Assembly: GCF_000310205.1 (NCBI RefSeq)
Contig: NZ_AMXE01000034.1
Span: 1-37,351, forward strand
Length of the DNA: 37,351 bases
Direction of reading: 5' to 3'
From: Thauera linaloolentis 47Lol = DSM 12138
GTDB lineage: Bacteria; Pseudomonadota; Gammaproteobacteria; Burkholderiales; Rhodocyclaceae
In this document: positions 15,354 through 24,971 of the stretch, in pieces
How the letters are laid out: each line of letters starts with the position of its first letter
Numbering within the stretch: position 1 is the stretch's first letter
The notes under the pieces: generated by a model
Databases searched by the model: none
Seen by the model: the letters and a program-made list of their open reading frames with translations, nothing else
What the model was told of the DNA's origin: nothing
Translations under genes and position numbers: made by a program

Positions 15354-18059
15354 TCATTCGTCGAACACGTGGCGCCACAGGGCGATGACCGGTGCGCGCG
15401 CCGCCTCGGCTTCGTCGGGCGGAATGCGCGACGGCAGGTCATTGAGCCGCTGGCGGTGCTGCAGGCGGCGCAGTTCGCGGTAGCTGTCGGCGCAGGCCGC
15501 GGCGAGCTCGGCCGGGATGAGGCCGAGTTCGCCGGCGATGCGCAGCAGCGCGATGTTGCCGAGGTTGCCGGTGAGCCGGGGGTGGGCGTGTGAATGGCCC
15601 AGCACCAGGTACTGGATCAGGAACTCGACGTCGATCAGGCCGCCGCGGTCGTGCTTGAGGTCGAAGCGTTCGGCGTCCTTGCCGGCGTGGGCGTCGCGCA
15701 TCTTGCGGCGCATCGCCAGCACTTCGGTGCGCAGCGCATCGAGCTCGCGCGGCAGGCGCAGGACTTCGTCGCGGATGCGTTCGAAGGCTTCGCCGATGGC
15801 GCGGTCGCCGGCGGAAAAGCGGGCGCGGGTCAGCGCCTGGTGCTCCCATACCCAGGCCGATTCGAGCTGGTACTTGCGGAAGGCTTCGAGCGATACCGCG
15901 ATCATGCCCGACTCGCCGTTGGGGCGCAGGCGCAGGTCGGTCTCGAAGAGCTGGCCGGCTGCGGTCTGGCTCGACAGCCAGGTGTTGGTGCGCTGCGCCA
16001 GCCGGGCGTAGACCTCGGCGGCCTCGGGGGCGTCGTCGTCGTACAGGAAGACGATGTCGAGGTCCGAGGCGTAGCCCAGTTCCTTGCCGCCCAGCTTGCC
16101 GTAGCTGATGACGGCGAATGCGGGTTCGTCGCGGTGGCGGATTCTGATCCGGCTCCAGCAGCGCGGCAGCGTGAGGTCGAGCATGATGTCGGCCAGCTCG
16201 GACAGGTGGTCGGCGAGCTTCTCCACCGTCAGCAGGCCGGCGATGTCCTGCGTCAGCAGGCGGAAGACCTGGGCGTGGTGCTGTTCGCGCATCACGTCCA
16301 TCTGCCGTTCCATGTCGGGTTCGCAGCCCGCCAGTTCCGCTTCGAGGCTGGCGCGGAAGGCTGTCCAGTCCGGCGCGGTTTCGAGGTTGCGTGCGTCGAG
16401 CATCTCGTCGAGCAGCAAGGGGTGGCGGGTCAGGAACTGCGCGCCCCAGCGCGACGCGCTCATCAGGTCGGCGACGCGGCGCAGGGCCTGCGGATACTGC
16501 TGCAGCAGCGCGAAGTAGGCGCCGCGGCGGCCGATGGCTTCCATCAGGTCGAGGCAGCGGGCCAGCGTGTCGTCCGGGCCCGGAGTGGCGATCGCCGCTT
16601 CGACGATGCGCGGGATCAGCGCGTCGAAGCGGCTCTTGATGTTGTTCGGCAACTGGCGGTAGCGCGCGCTGGCGTGGATCGAGGCCAGGCGTTCGGCGCC
16701 GTTGCGCGGATGGCGGTAGCCGAGCTCGCCCAGCGCGGTGACGACGCTGTCCACGTCCTCGGCGCCGGCCCAGGTGGCGTCGAGGCTGTGGTCCTCGTCC
16801 GACGGGTCGCCGAACACGGCGTCGAAATGCCGGCTGACCACGGCGCGATGGGCGTCCAGCGCCGCGCTCAGCGCCGCATGGCCTGCAAAGCCCATGGCCT
16901 GCGCGATCAGCGCCTGGTCGGCCTCGCTCGCCGGCAGCTCGTGGGTCTGGGCATCGTCGAGGTATTGCAGGCGATGTTCCAGCCGGCGCAGGAAGTCGTA
17001 CGCGGCCGACAATTCCCGTACCGCGTCGGCCGACAGGATGCCGCGCTCGGGCAGCAGCGCCAGCGCACCCAGCGTCGGGCGGATCTGCAGCGCGGTGTCG
17101 CGTCCGCCGCGGATGAGCTGGAACACCTGGGCGATGAACTCGATCTCGCGGATGCCGCCGGGGCCTAGCTTGACGTTGTTGGCGCGGTCGCGCCGGGCGA
17201 CCTCGCGGCGGATCTGGGCGTGCAGGTCGCGCATCGCATTGATGGCGCCGAAGTCGAGATACTTGCGGAACACGAAGGGGCGGGCGATGTTGCGCAGCTC
17301 GGACCAGCGCTCGCCCAGCATCACGCGCGCCTTGATCCAGGCGTAGCGCTCCCATTCGCGGCCCTGGGTGACGAAGTAGTTTTCCAGCATGTCGAAGCTG
17401 CACACCAGCGGGCCCGACTCGCCGTTGGGGCGCAGCCGCATGTCGACGCGGAACACCTGGCCGTGCTCGGTGACCTCGGCCAGGGCCTGGATGAGCTGCT
17501 TGCCCAGGCGCTCGAAGAACTCGTAATTGCTGATGACCTTGTTGCCGCCGGTGTCGCCGTCTTCCGGATAGATGAAGATCAGGTCGATGTCCGAAGAGAC
17601 GTTCAATTCGCGCCCGCCGAGCTTGCCCATGCCGATCACCAGCAGTTCCTGCTCCCAGCCGGTGGGCGACAGCGGCAGGCCGTAGCGTTCGACGAGCGCG
17701 GCGCGCAGCACGTCGTGGGCGTGGCGCACGGCGACCTCGGCCAGCACCGTCATGGTTTCGGTGACTTCGGCCAGCGGTGCGCTGCGGCACAGGTCGCGCA
17801 CGATCAGATGGCACAGTACCCAGATGCGCAACTGGCGCAGGGCGGGGCGCAGCGCCGCGTCCGGGCCGCCGAGCGCGGCTTCGCGCGCGGCGATGAAGGC
17901 TTCCATGCGGCGCGCGTCGACCGGGCCGTCGATGCTGGCCGCGAGCGCCTCGTCCAGCCACGGCTGGCTGTCGAGCATGCGGCAGAGGTAGCGCGAGAAG
18001 CGGCGCGCATCGTGCACTGCCTGCAGGTGTGCCGGCAGTGTGTCGTGGGTGGCGGACAT
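15354..18059 (-). CDS. glnE: Bifunctional glutamine synthetase adenylyltransferase/deadenylase
   Basis: This 901-residue enzyme adenylylates and deadenylylates glutamine synthetase under control of PII (GlnB), switching ammonium assimilation down or up. It has the two expected nucleotidyltransferase domains: the N-terminal one with GMGKLGGRELNVSSDIDLIF (residues about 143-162, deadenylase) and the C-terminal one with GKLGGKELGYASDLDIVFLY (about 650, adenylyltransferase). RLRPNGESG appears in both halves, as usual. E. coli GlnE is slightly longer (about 945 residues). The start at 18059 (MSATHDTLP) has GGAG 7 nt upstream; the open frame continues far upstream but only as the shadow of yhdP. 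It is divergent from yhdP with a 243-bp gap. Confidence 0.97.
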   Translation of the reverse strand: MSATHDTLPAHLQAVHDARRFSRYLCRMLDSQPWLDEALAASIDGPVDARRMEAFIAAREAALGGPDAALRPALRQLRIWVLCHLIVRDLCRSAPLAEVTETMTVLAEVAVRHAHDVLRAALVERYGLPLSPTGWEQELLVIGMGKLGGRELNVSSDIDLIFIYPEDGDTGGNKVISNYEFFERLGKQLIQALAEVTEHGQVFRVDMRLRPNGESGPLVCSFDMLENYFVTQGREWERYAWIKARVMLGERWSELRNIARPFVFRKYLDFGAINAMRDLHAQIRREVARRDRANNVKLGPGGIREIEFIAQVFQLIRGGRDTALQIRPTLGALALLPERGILSADAVRELSAAYDFLRRLEHRLQYLDDAQTHELPASEADQALIAQAMGFAGHAALSAALDAHRAVVSRHFDAVFGDPSDEDHSLDATWAGAEDVDSVVTALGELGYRHPRNGAERLASIHASARYRQLPNNIKSRFDALIPRIVEAAIATPGPDDTLARCLDLMEAIGRRGAYFALLQQYPQALRRVADLMSASRWGAQFLTRHPLLLDEMLDARNLETAPDWTAFRASLEAELAGCEPDMERQMDVMREQHHAQVFRLLTQDIAGLLTVEKLADHLSELADIMLDLTLPRCWSRIRIRHRDEPAFAVISYGKLGGKELGYASDLDIVFLYDDDAPEAAEVYARLAQRTNTWLSSQTAAGQLFETDLRLRPNGESGMIAVSLEAFRKYQLESAWVWEHQALTRARFSAGDRAIGEAFERIRDEVLRLPRELDALRTEVLAMRRKMRDAHAGKDAERFDLKHDRGGLIDVEFLIQYLVLGHSHAHPRLTGNLGNIALLRIAGELGLIPAELAAACADSYRELRRLQHRQRLNDLPSRIPPDEAEAARAPVIALWRHVFDE

Positions 18060-18302
18060 GGTACGGCTCCGGTGCCTTCGATCTGATCGTTGGTAGAATG
18101 TCGGCCCTCGCGGCGAATGCTGCCGGCGGGCGCCGAGTGCGCAGGCACTGCGCAAGCGTTGCGCAGGAATGTGTAGTTTATCCGGGCGCCGCCGTCTCCG
18201 TACGCGCCAGCGGGTGCCCGGGAGCGGGGCTGCGCGCGATCCTGCGCCGCGCGGCCGTCCGCCCGTCCCGAATTTTGGCCCGGCAAGCCGCTGCGACCCT
18301 GG

Positions 18303-21300
18303 ATGAATCCGCTTCCCGAGCCCAACTCCGAATCCTCCCCATCCGCGTTTCCGGCGCCCGTTCCGCCGCCGACGCGGACGGCGCGCGTGCGCGCGGCGCT
18401 GGGCTGGATCGGCAACGCGCTGGTGCTGGGCTGGATCGTCGCGGCCAGCGCGATGCTGCTGCTGCGCTATGCCGCGCTGCCCGCGGTCGGCGAATTCCGT
18501 GCCGAGATCGCCGAGGTGGCGGGGCAGGCGCTCGGCTTGCCGGTGACGATCGATGCCATCGACGGCGACTGGGCCGGCTGGCGCCCGCGCCTGATCCTGC
18601 GGCGCGTCACCGTGTCCGATGCCGAAGGCCAGCCGGCCCTGCATCTGCCCAGGGTCGATGCCACGCTGGCCTGGTCTTCCCTGCTGCGCTGGCAGGCGCA
18701 TTTCCACCGGCTCGAGATCGCCGCGCCCGAGCTGAGGCTGAGGCGCGATGCCGATGGGCGCCTGTTCGTCGCCGGCCTGCCGGTGTCCGCGGACGAAGGC
18801 CGGGGCGGGGGGCTGGACTGGCTGCTCGCGCAGCGCCAGATCGTCATCCACGATGCCGTCCTGCGCTGGGACGACCGCCTGCGGGGCGCGCCGGAGCTGG
18901 TGCTCGATAAAGTGGAGCTGCGCCTGGACCAGCGTTTCGGCCTGCGGCGCTTTGCCTTGCGCGCCCGGCCGCCGCAGGCACTGGCTTCGACGCTGGATGT
19001 GCGTGGAGAGCTGCACCGCCTCGACGCCGATGCCCCGCTTTCGCTCGCCTCGGCCGGGCGCCTTTACGTCTCGCTCGATCGTGCCGACCTCGGCGGCTGG
19101 CGGCCGTGGCTCGATTATCCGCTGCCGCTGCAGGGCGCCGGCGGCGTGCGCGCCTGGCTGGAGTCGCACGCAGGGGGGCGCTTCGACCTCGCGCGCGGGC
19201 TGGGTTTCGGCCGCGTGCCGGAGCGCGGCTGGGGCGTGACCGCCGACCTTTCGCTCGACGGCGTGCACACGCGGCTGGGCGAAGGCCTGCCCGAGCTTGC
19301 CCTGGGCCGCCTGGATGGGCGCCTGAGCATCGACCGCGGTGCCGCCGGCCTCCGCGTGCGCACGCAGGGCCTGGCATTGCGCACCGCCGACGGACTTGCG
19401 CTGGAGCCGACCGATCTCGATCTGCTGGTCCGGGACGGCGAGCCGGCGGAAGCCGGCGGAAGCCTTGCCGCCAGCCGGGTCGACGTCGATGCGCTGGCAC
19501 GCCTTTCCGCCTTCTTGCCGATCGACGAGGCGCTGCGCGCCCGGCTTTCCGCTCTTGCGCCGCAGGGCCGGCTGGATGCCTTGCGCCTGAGCTGGGAGGG
19601 GGCGCCGGCGGCGCCGCTGGGGTGGAGCGTGTCCGTGCGTTTCGCGGAGCTGGGCCTGCAAGCGCGCGAGGGCATGCCCGGGTTCGGGGGCCTGAGCGGC
19701 ACCCTCGAGGGCGACGAGGGGGGCGGCCGCTACAGGCTCGAGGGCCGCGATGCGAACCTCGATTTGCCCGAGGTCTTCGAATCCGGCGGCCTGCAGTTCG
19801 ATCTGCTGCGCGCGGAGGGCGGCTGGCAACGGCGCGACGGACGGATCGAGGTCACGCTCGACGGCGCACAATTCGGCAATCCGGACGCGGCGGGCACGGC
19901 ATCCGGGGTTTATCGGCCGCAGGCGGGCGGCGCGGGCGAGATCGACCTGCAGGCCAGGCTGACGCGCGCCGAAGGCAGCGCGGTGTGGCGCTACCTGCCG
20001 CGCGTCGTCGGCCCCGATACCCATGACTGGGTGCGCAAGGCGATCCGCCGCGCCGACGTGCCCGAGGCGAGCCTGCGCCTGCGCGGCGCGCTGGACGACT
20101 TCCCGTTCCGCGACGGCAACGGCGAATTCCGCGTCGTGATCCGCGTCGCCGATGCCGTACTCGACTATGCCGAGGGCTGGCCATCGATCGAGGGCATCTT
20201 CGGGGAGGTGCGCTTCGAGGGGCCGGGGATGCGCATCGAAGCGCCGCGAGGACGCATCTTCGGCGTGGCCTTGTCCGGCGTCGTCGCCGATGTGCCCGAC
20301 CTCGACATGCATCCGCTGTCCGAGGTGATGACCATCACCGGCAAGGCCTCGGGGACGACCGCCGATTTCCTGCGCTTCGTGTCCGAAAGCCCGGTGTCCA
20401 GGCGCATCGGCGGTTTTACCGATGGCATGCGGGCGGAGGGGACGGGCACGCTCGATCTGCGTCTGGTGATGCCGCTGCGGCATGTGGCCGACAGCACAGT
20501 CGCGGGCGAGTACCGCTTCGGCGCCAACCGCCTGTGGCTGCTCGAAGGCCTGCCGGTGCTGGAGGCGGCGGCGGGCAGGCTGCGCTTCACCGAGGACAGC
20601 TTGTCGATGCCCGAGGCGCGCGCGCAGTTCCTCGGTGCGCCGGCCCGGATCACGGCGCGGACATCGGACGACGGTACGGTCCGCTTCGATGCCAGCGGCG
20701 TGGCGAGCGCATCGGCCCTGTCGGCGGCCTGGGACCTGCCGCTGCTGGAACATCTGTCGGGAACTGCGGCGTGGAAGGCGCAGGTCGGCATCGCCCGCGG
20801 GGCGACGAGCGTGAGCGTGGAGTCCGGACTGGCGGAACTGGTATCGAGCCTGCCTGCCCCCTTCAACAAGAACGCGGGCGAGCCCTGGCCCCTGCGTGTC
20901 CGCTTCGATGCCCCGGAGGGCGCGGCGCCCCGGGTGCTGGGGCTGAGCCTGGGCCTGGGGCCGGACGAGGCGCTGCGCGCCGAGCTGGCATGGCCGGGTG
21001 GCGGGCGGCCGATGCATGGCGGCGTGGTGCTGAATGGCGGGGAGGGAGAGCCCGTACGCCAGGCCGAGCGCGGCCTCAGGCTGGCGGGGCGCTTGGATGC
21101 GCTCGATGCGGATGCCTGGCGCAAGCTGTTCGATTCCGGGGATGCCGACGCCGTTGCGCTGCCGATTGCCGATGTGTCCGTCGAAGTCGGGCGCTTGCAG
21201 GTTTTTGGCCAGACGCTGAACGATTTCAGCCTGCACAGCGTGGCCGACGAGGGGGGCTGGAAGGCGCGGGTGAGGAGCGATCGTGCCGTTGGCGAACTCG

Positions 21301-22256
21301 ACTGGCGCGATACGGGGGCCGGCGCGCTGCGCGCGCGTTTCGAGCGGCTCAGCGTCGGCGAGGCGAGGTCCGCGGAGGCGAGCGCCCGGGCCGACGATGC
21401 GGCCGATGCCGATGAAACACCACCGCGCCGGCTGCCGGCGCTGGACGTGATGGCCGAGCATTTCGTGCTGCGCGGCCGGGAACTGGGCCGGCTCGAAGTG
21501 TTCGCGCGCAACCGCTCCGGCGTGTGGCTGCTCGAACACCTCGGTCTTCGCAATGCCGACGGCTACCTCGAGGGCAGCGGCGAATGGCGCACCACGGGCC
21601 ATCAATCCACGCGCCTCGATTTCGATCTGCAGGTGGCCGACATCGGCCGTTTCTCGCAGCGGCTCGGTTACGACGACGTGGTGCGCGGCGGCAAGGCCAC
21701 GCTGGGTGGGCAACTGCGCTGGCAGGGGGCGCCGACCGGCATCGACTCCCCGACGCTGGCGGGCCGGATGACGCTGGCGGCGGAGGCGGGCCAGTTCAAC
21801 AAACTCGAGCCAGGGGTGGGGCGACTGCTGGGCATTCTCAGCCTGCAGGCCTTGCCGCGCCGGATCACGCTGGATTTCCGCGATGTGTTCTCCGCGGGAT
21901 TCGCCTTCGATGGCATTTCCGGTAGCATCGACGTGGCCGACGGCGTGATGCGCACCGAGGACCTTGACATCCGCGGGCCGGCGGCGCGTGTCCGTATGCG
22001 CGGTTCGGCCGACGTCAAGGCCGAAACCCAGGATCTGCGCGTGGCGGTGCAGCCGACGCTGTCGGAGTCGGTCGCGATCGGCGCGGCGGCAGGGCTGCTG
22101 AACCCTGTCGCGGGCGTGGTGACCTATCTTGCGCAGAAGGCGCTCAGCGATCCGATCGAGAAGTTCTTTGCCTATGAATACGAAATCACCGGCACCTGGG
22201 ACGATCCAGCGGTCCGGCGTCTCGGCGCCGCGGCGCAAGGGGCGCCGGCCCAGTGA
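18303..22256 (+). CDS. yhdP: YhdP family envelope protein (AsmA-like lipid-transport bridge)
   Basis: This 1317-residue protein has one N-terminal membrane anchor (about residues 33-58) and a very long beta-rich periplasmic region. DUF3971-type sequence is followed by an AsmA-like C-terminus (AGRMTLAAEAGQFNKLEPGVGRLLGILSLQALP is the span, with key residues NKLEPG-GRLLG-LSLQ-LPRR). E. coli YhdP (about 1266 residues) is one of the AsmA-like proteins, with TamB and YdbH, thought to carry phospholipids from inner to outer membrane. Low-complexity Pro/Ser at the N-terminus precedes the anchor. The gene heads a plus-strand series yhdP-nitrilase-tldD that recurs in betaproteobacteria. Confidence 0.92.
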   Translation: MNPLPEPNSESSPSAFPAPVPPPTRTARVRAALGWIGNALVLGWIVAASAMLLLRYAALPAVGEFRAEIAEVAGQALGLPVTIDAIDGDWAGWRPRLILRRVTVSDAEGQPALHLPRVDATLAWSSLLRWQAHFHRLEIAAPELRLRRDADGRLFVAGLPVSADEGRGGGLDWLLAQRQIVIHDAVLRWDDRLRGAPELVLDKVELRLDQRFGLRRFALRARPPQALASTLDVRGELHRLDADAPLSLASAGRLYVSLDRADLGGWRPWLDYPLPLQGAGGVRAWLESHAGGRFDLARGLGFGRVPERGWGVTADLSLDGVHTRLGEGLPELALGRLDGRLSIDRGAAGLRVRTQGLALRTADGLALEPTDLDLLVRDGEPAEAGGSLAASRVDVDALARLSAFLPIDEALRARLSALAPQGRLDALRLSWEGAPAAPLGWSVSVRFAELGLQAREGMPGFGGLSGTLEGDEGGGRYRLEGRDANLDLPEVFESGGLQFDLLRAEGGWQRRDGRIEVTLDGAQFGNPDAAGTASGVYRPQAGGAGEIDLQARLTRAEGSAVWRYLPRVVGPDTHDWVRKAIRRADVPEASLRLRGALDDFPFRDGNGEFRVVIRVADAVLDYAEGWPSIEGIFGEVRFEGPGMRIEAPRGRIFGVALSGVVADVPDLDMHPLSEVMTITGKASGTTADFLRFVSESPVSRRIGGFTDGMRAEGTGTLDLRLVMPLRHVADSTVAGEYRFGANRLWLLEGLPVLEAAAGRLRFTEDSLSMPEARAQFLGAPARITARTSDDGTVRFDASGVASASALSAAWDLPLLEHLSGTAAWKAQVGIARGATSVSVESGLAELVSSLPAPFNKNAGEPWPLRVRFDAPEGAAPRVLGLSLGLGPDEALRAELAWPGGGRPMHGGVVLNGGEGEPVRQAERGLRLAGRLDALDADAWRKLFDSGDADAVALPIADVSVEVGRLQVFGQTLNDFSLHSVADEGGWKARVRSDRAVGELDWRDTGAGALRARFERLSVGEARSAEASARADDAADADETPPRRLPALDVMAEHFVLRGRELGRLEVFARNRSGVWLLEHLGLRNADGYLEGSGEWRTTGHQSTRLDFDLQVADIGRFSQRLGYDDVVRGGKATLGGQLRWQGAPTGIDSPTLAGRMTLAAEAGQFNKLEPGVGRLLGILSLQALPRRITLDFRDVFSAGFAFDGISGSIDVADGVMRTEDLDIRGPAARVRMRGSADVKAETQDLRVAVQPTLSESVAIGAAAGLLNPVAGVVTYLAQKALSDPIEKFFAYEYEITGTWDDPAVRRLGAAAQGAPAQ

Positions 22257-22333
22257 TCCGGTCCGATGGGTGGCCGGGTTCCCGCCGCCCTGATTGTTCA
22301 CCCAACGCCATCACGATCTCTCCGAAGCCCTGC

Positions 22334-23185
22334 ATGAGCACATCGCAAGCCACATCCCCCGCTTCTTCCCCATCCGCGCCCGGCAGCACGCGCGTCGCCG
22401 CCATCCAGACCGTGTCCGGTCCCGATGTCGGGCACAACCTCGAAGTCGCCGCCGGCCTGGTGGCCGAGGCCGCCGCCGCGGGGGCACGCCTGGTGGCGCT
22501 GCCGGAGTACTTCCCGCTGATCACGGCCGACGAGCAGGCCAAGGTGCGCATCCGCGAGGCCGATGGCGCCGGGCCGCTGCAGGACTTCCTCGCCGGGCTG
22601 GCGAGCCGGCACGGGGTCTGGCTGGTGGGGGGCACCGTTCCGCTGGCGGCCGAGGCCGACGACAAGGTGCGCAACAGCACCCTGGTCTATGACGATGCCG
22701 GCAGGCGTGTGGCGCGCTACGACAAGATCCACCTGTTCGGCTTCCAGCGCGGCGGCGAGCGCTACGACGAGGCGGCGACGATCGAGCCGGGTGCTGCCGT
22801 GTGCGCTTTCGATTCGCCGCTCGGGCGCGTCGGACTGTCGGTGTGCTACGACCTGCGCTTTCCCGAGCTTTTCCGCGCGATGGGCGAGGTCGACCTGATC
22901 GTGCTGCCGGCGGCCTTCACCCATACGACCGGCCGCGCGCACTGGGAAGTGCTGCTGCGCGCGCGCGCGATCGAGAACCAGTGCTACGTGATGGCGCCGG
23001 CCCAGGGCGGCCGCCATCCGAGCGGGCGCGTCACCTGGGGCCACACCATGGTCATCGACCCCTGGGGCGAAGTGCTCGCCTGCCGCGAGGAAGGCCCCGG
23101 CGTGGTGTTGGCGGATATCGACCCGGCGCGTATCGCCGGTGTGCGCGAAAGCTTGCCGGCGATGCGCCACCGCTGCCTCGACTGA
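22334..23185 (+). CDS. Carbon-nitrogen hydrolase, Nit1/deaminated-glutathione-amidase-like
   Basis: This 283-residue member of the nitrilase superfamily carries the Glu-Lys-Cys triad: Glu58 in LPEYFP, Lys131 in RYDKIHLFGF and Cys171 in SVCYDLRFPELFR. IEPGAAVCAFDSPLGRVGLSVCYD and the ARAIENQCYVMAPAQGG segment match Nit1-type enzymes, which hydrolyse deaminated glutathione as metabolite repair; the substrate is inferred from family only. The start at 22334 (MSTSQAT, with GAAG 6 nt upstream) was preferred. A GTG at 22253 overlaps the yhdP stop and would add 27 residues without family support. The gene is probably translated from the yhdP transcript. Confidence 0.9.
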   Translation: MSTSQATSPASSPSAPGSTRVAAIQTVSGPDVGHNLEVAAGLVAEAAAAGARLVALPEYFPLITADEQAKVRIREADGAGPLQDFLAGLASRHGVWLVGGTVPLAAEADDKVRNSTLVYDDAGRRVARYDKIHLFGFQRGGERYDEAATIEPGAAVCAFDSPLGRVGLSVCYDLRFPELFRAMGEVDLIVLPAAFTHTTGRAHWEVLLRARAIENQCYVMAPAQGGRHPSGRVTWGHTMVIDPWGEVLACREEGPGVVLADIDPARIAGVRESLPAMRHRCLD

Positions 23186-23272
23186 GCCCCGCTGAATACC
23201 CCGAACCGAACGGGGCGCCGATCGTTTCGGCGCCCGGCCGGTCCAACCCGGCACTGCACCCAAGGATCAAGC

Positions 23273-24718
23273 ATGAGCAAGAGCCAGAACCCGCTGAAAA
23301 CCGCCGACCGCTACCTGTTGTCACCCCACGGCCTGGGCGAGGCGGAAATCGAGAAGACCTTCCGCAAGCTGATGCGGCACGACATCGACTTTGCCGACCT
23401 GTATTTCCAGTACCAGCGTTCTGAAGCCTGGAGCCTGGAGGAAGGCATCGTCAAGTCGGGCAGTTTCGACATCGAGCAGGGCGTGGGCGTGCGCGCGATC
23501 AGCGGCGAGAAGACGGCCTTCGCCTATTCGGACGACATCTCGCTCGACGCGCTGCTGGATGCGGCCACCGCCACTCGCGCGATCGCCGCCGCGGGCGAGC
23601 GCCGGCGCGTGGACATCGTGCCGCACAAGCTCAAGATGCGCCTGTACCGCGCCGACGATCCGCTCGACTCGCTCGACGATACGGCCAAGGTCAGGCTGCT
23701 GGAGCGGCTGGAAAGCTTCGCCCGCGCCGAAGACCCGCGCGTCACCCAGGTCATGGCGCACATCGCCGGCACCTGGGAAGTGGTGATGGTGGCACGCAGC
23801 GACGGCCATCTCGCAGCCGACGTGCGTCCGCTGGTGCGGGTGTCGATCACCGTGATCATGGAAGAGGACGGGCGCCGCGAGCAGGGTAGCGGCGGCGGCG
23901 GCGGACGCTACGATTATGGTTATTTCTGCGATGATCGCCTGCACGATTATGCCCATGCGGCCGTGCACCAGGCGCGCGTCAACCTCGGCGCCGATCCGGC
24001 GCCGGCGGGGTCGATGCCGGTCGTGCTGGGGCCGGGCTGGCCGGGCATCCTGCTGCACGAGGCGATCGGCCACGGGCTGGAAGGGGATTTCAACCGCAAG
24101 GGCAGTTCGGCCTTTTCCGGCCGCATCGGCCAGCAGGTGGCGGCCCGGGGCGTCACCGTGGTCGATGACGGCACGCTGCCCGACCGCCGCGGCTCGCTGT
24201 CGATCGACGACGAGGGCAACCCGACCCAGCGCACGGTGCTGATCGAGGACGGCATCCTCACCGGCTACATGCAGGACATGATGAACGCCCGCCTGATGGG
24301 CATGGCGCCGACCGGCAACGGCCGGCGCGAGTCCTTCGCCCATCTGCCGCTGCCGCGCATGACGAACACCTACATGCTGAACGGCGACAAGGACCCGGAA
24401 GAGATCATCAAGTCGGTGAAGAAGGGTTTGTACGCGGCGAACTTCGGCGGTGGGCAGGTGGACATCACGTCGGGTAAGTTCGTGTTTTCCACCGCCGAGG
24501 CCTACTTGATCGAGGACGGCAAGGTGACGCGCCCGGTTAAGGGCGCGACGCTGATCGGCAACGGCCCGGACGCGCTGACCAAGGTGAAGCTGATCGGCAA
24601 CGACATGCGGCTCGACCCCGGCGTCGGCACCTGCGGCAAGGACGGCCAGAGCGTGCCGGTGGGCGTCGGCCAACCGACGCTGCGCATCGACGGGCTGACG
24701 GTGGGCGGCACCGCCTGA
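23273..24718 (+). CDS. tldD: Metalloprotease TldD
   Basis: This 481-residue cytoplasmic zinc protease has the TldD metal motif HEAIGHGLEGD (His262, Glu263, His267), a glycine-rich run (GSGGGGGRYDYG, about 204-215), LIEDGILTGYMQDMMNARLMG and the ending GVGTCGKDGQSVPVGVGQPTLRIDGLTVGG-type tail characteristic of the family. TldD works with TldE (PmbA), which is not in this window, to trim unfolded or modified peptides such as microcin B17 precursor, CcdA, or RiPPs. The ATG has AAGGA 6 nt upstream. The gene follows the nitrilase gene by 87 bp and ends facing the convergent small-peptide gene. Confidence 0.96.
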   Translation: MSKSQNPLKTADRYLLSPHGLGEAEIEKTFRKLMRHDIDFADLYFQYQRSEAWSLEEGIVKSGSFDIEQGVGVRAISGEKTAFAYSDDISLDALLDAATATRAIAAAGERRRVDIVPHKLKMRLYRADDPLDSLDDTAKVRLLERLESFARAEDPRVTQVMAHIAGTWEVVMVARSDGHLAADVRPLVRVSITVIMEEDGRREQGSGGGGGRYDYGYFCDDRLHDYAHAAVHQARVNLGADPAPAGSMPVVLGPGWPGILLHEAIGHGLEGDFNRKGSSAFSGRIGQQVAARGVTVVDDGTLPDRRGSLSIDDEGNPTQRTVLIEDGILTGYMQDMMNARLMGMAPTGNGRRESFAHLPLPRMTNTYMLNGDKDPEEIIKSVKKGLYAANFGGGQVDITSGKFVFSTAEAYLIEDGKVTRPVKGATLIGNGPDALTKVKLIGNDMRLDPGVGTCGKDGQSVPVGVGQPTLRIDGLTVGGTA

Positions 24719-24735
24719 TCGTCAGGCAGGCGGGG

Positions 24736-24759
24736 CGGGGGCGCGTGTCCTCGCCCCCG
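24736..24759. terminator. GC hairpin between convergent tldD and small-peptide genes
   Basis: CGGGGGCG and CGCCCCCG form a perfect 8-bp stem with an 8-base loop. It lies 17 bp after tldD and 6 bp beyond the stop of the minus-strand peptide gene. There is no T-run on either side, so it may only weakly terminate or protect 3' ends. Confidence 0.4.
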
Positions 24760-24765
24760 TCCGAA

Positions 24766-24951
24766 TCAGCTCTGGACCGGCTTGCTGCCCTTGTCCCCGG
24801 TGCCGCTGGTGTCGTGCTTGTCGCCGCTGCAGTTGCTCGGCACGTCGATCTCCACGATCGGTAGCAGGCTGGCGGCCTGGGCCGGGGTGCAGATGGCGTA
24901 GGCCAGGGCGGTGGTGGTGATGAGGGTGGCGATGGTCTGGCGTGTGATCAT
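24766..24951 (-). CDS. Small secreted hypothetical peptide
   Basis: This 61-residue open frame has a convincing signal peptide (MITRQTIATLITTTALAYA..., cleavage after AQA near residue 26). It leaves a mature peptide of about 35 residues that starts ASLLPIVEID, holds a single Cys (CSGDK) and ends in a Gly/Asp/Lys/Ser-rich tail. A perfect AAGGAG lies 7 nt before the ATG, which is why I believe it is translated. It begins 20 bp after glrR on the same strand, so it is probably the last gene of the glrK-qseG-glrR operon. I recognise no family; the function is unknown. Confidence 0.68.
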   Translation of the reverse strand: MITRQTIATLITTTALAYAICTPAQAASLLPIVEIDVPSNCSGDKHDTSGTGDKGSKPVQS

Positions 24952-24971
24952 GTCCGGCTCCTTGGGGGGCT

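Noticed and set aside
18060-22301. Continuation of the glnE frame upstream to 22301 on the minus strand
   Set aside because: It is the antisense of yhdP; the glnE N-terminus with a good ribosome site is at 18059.
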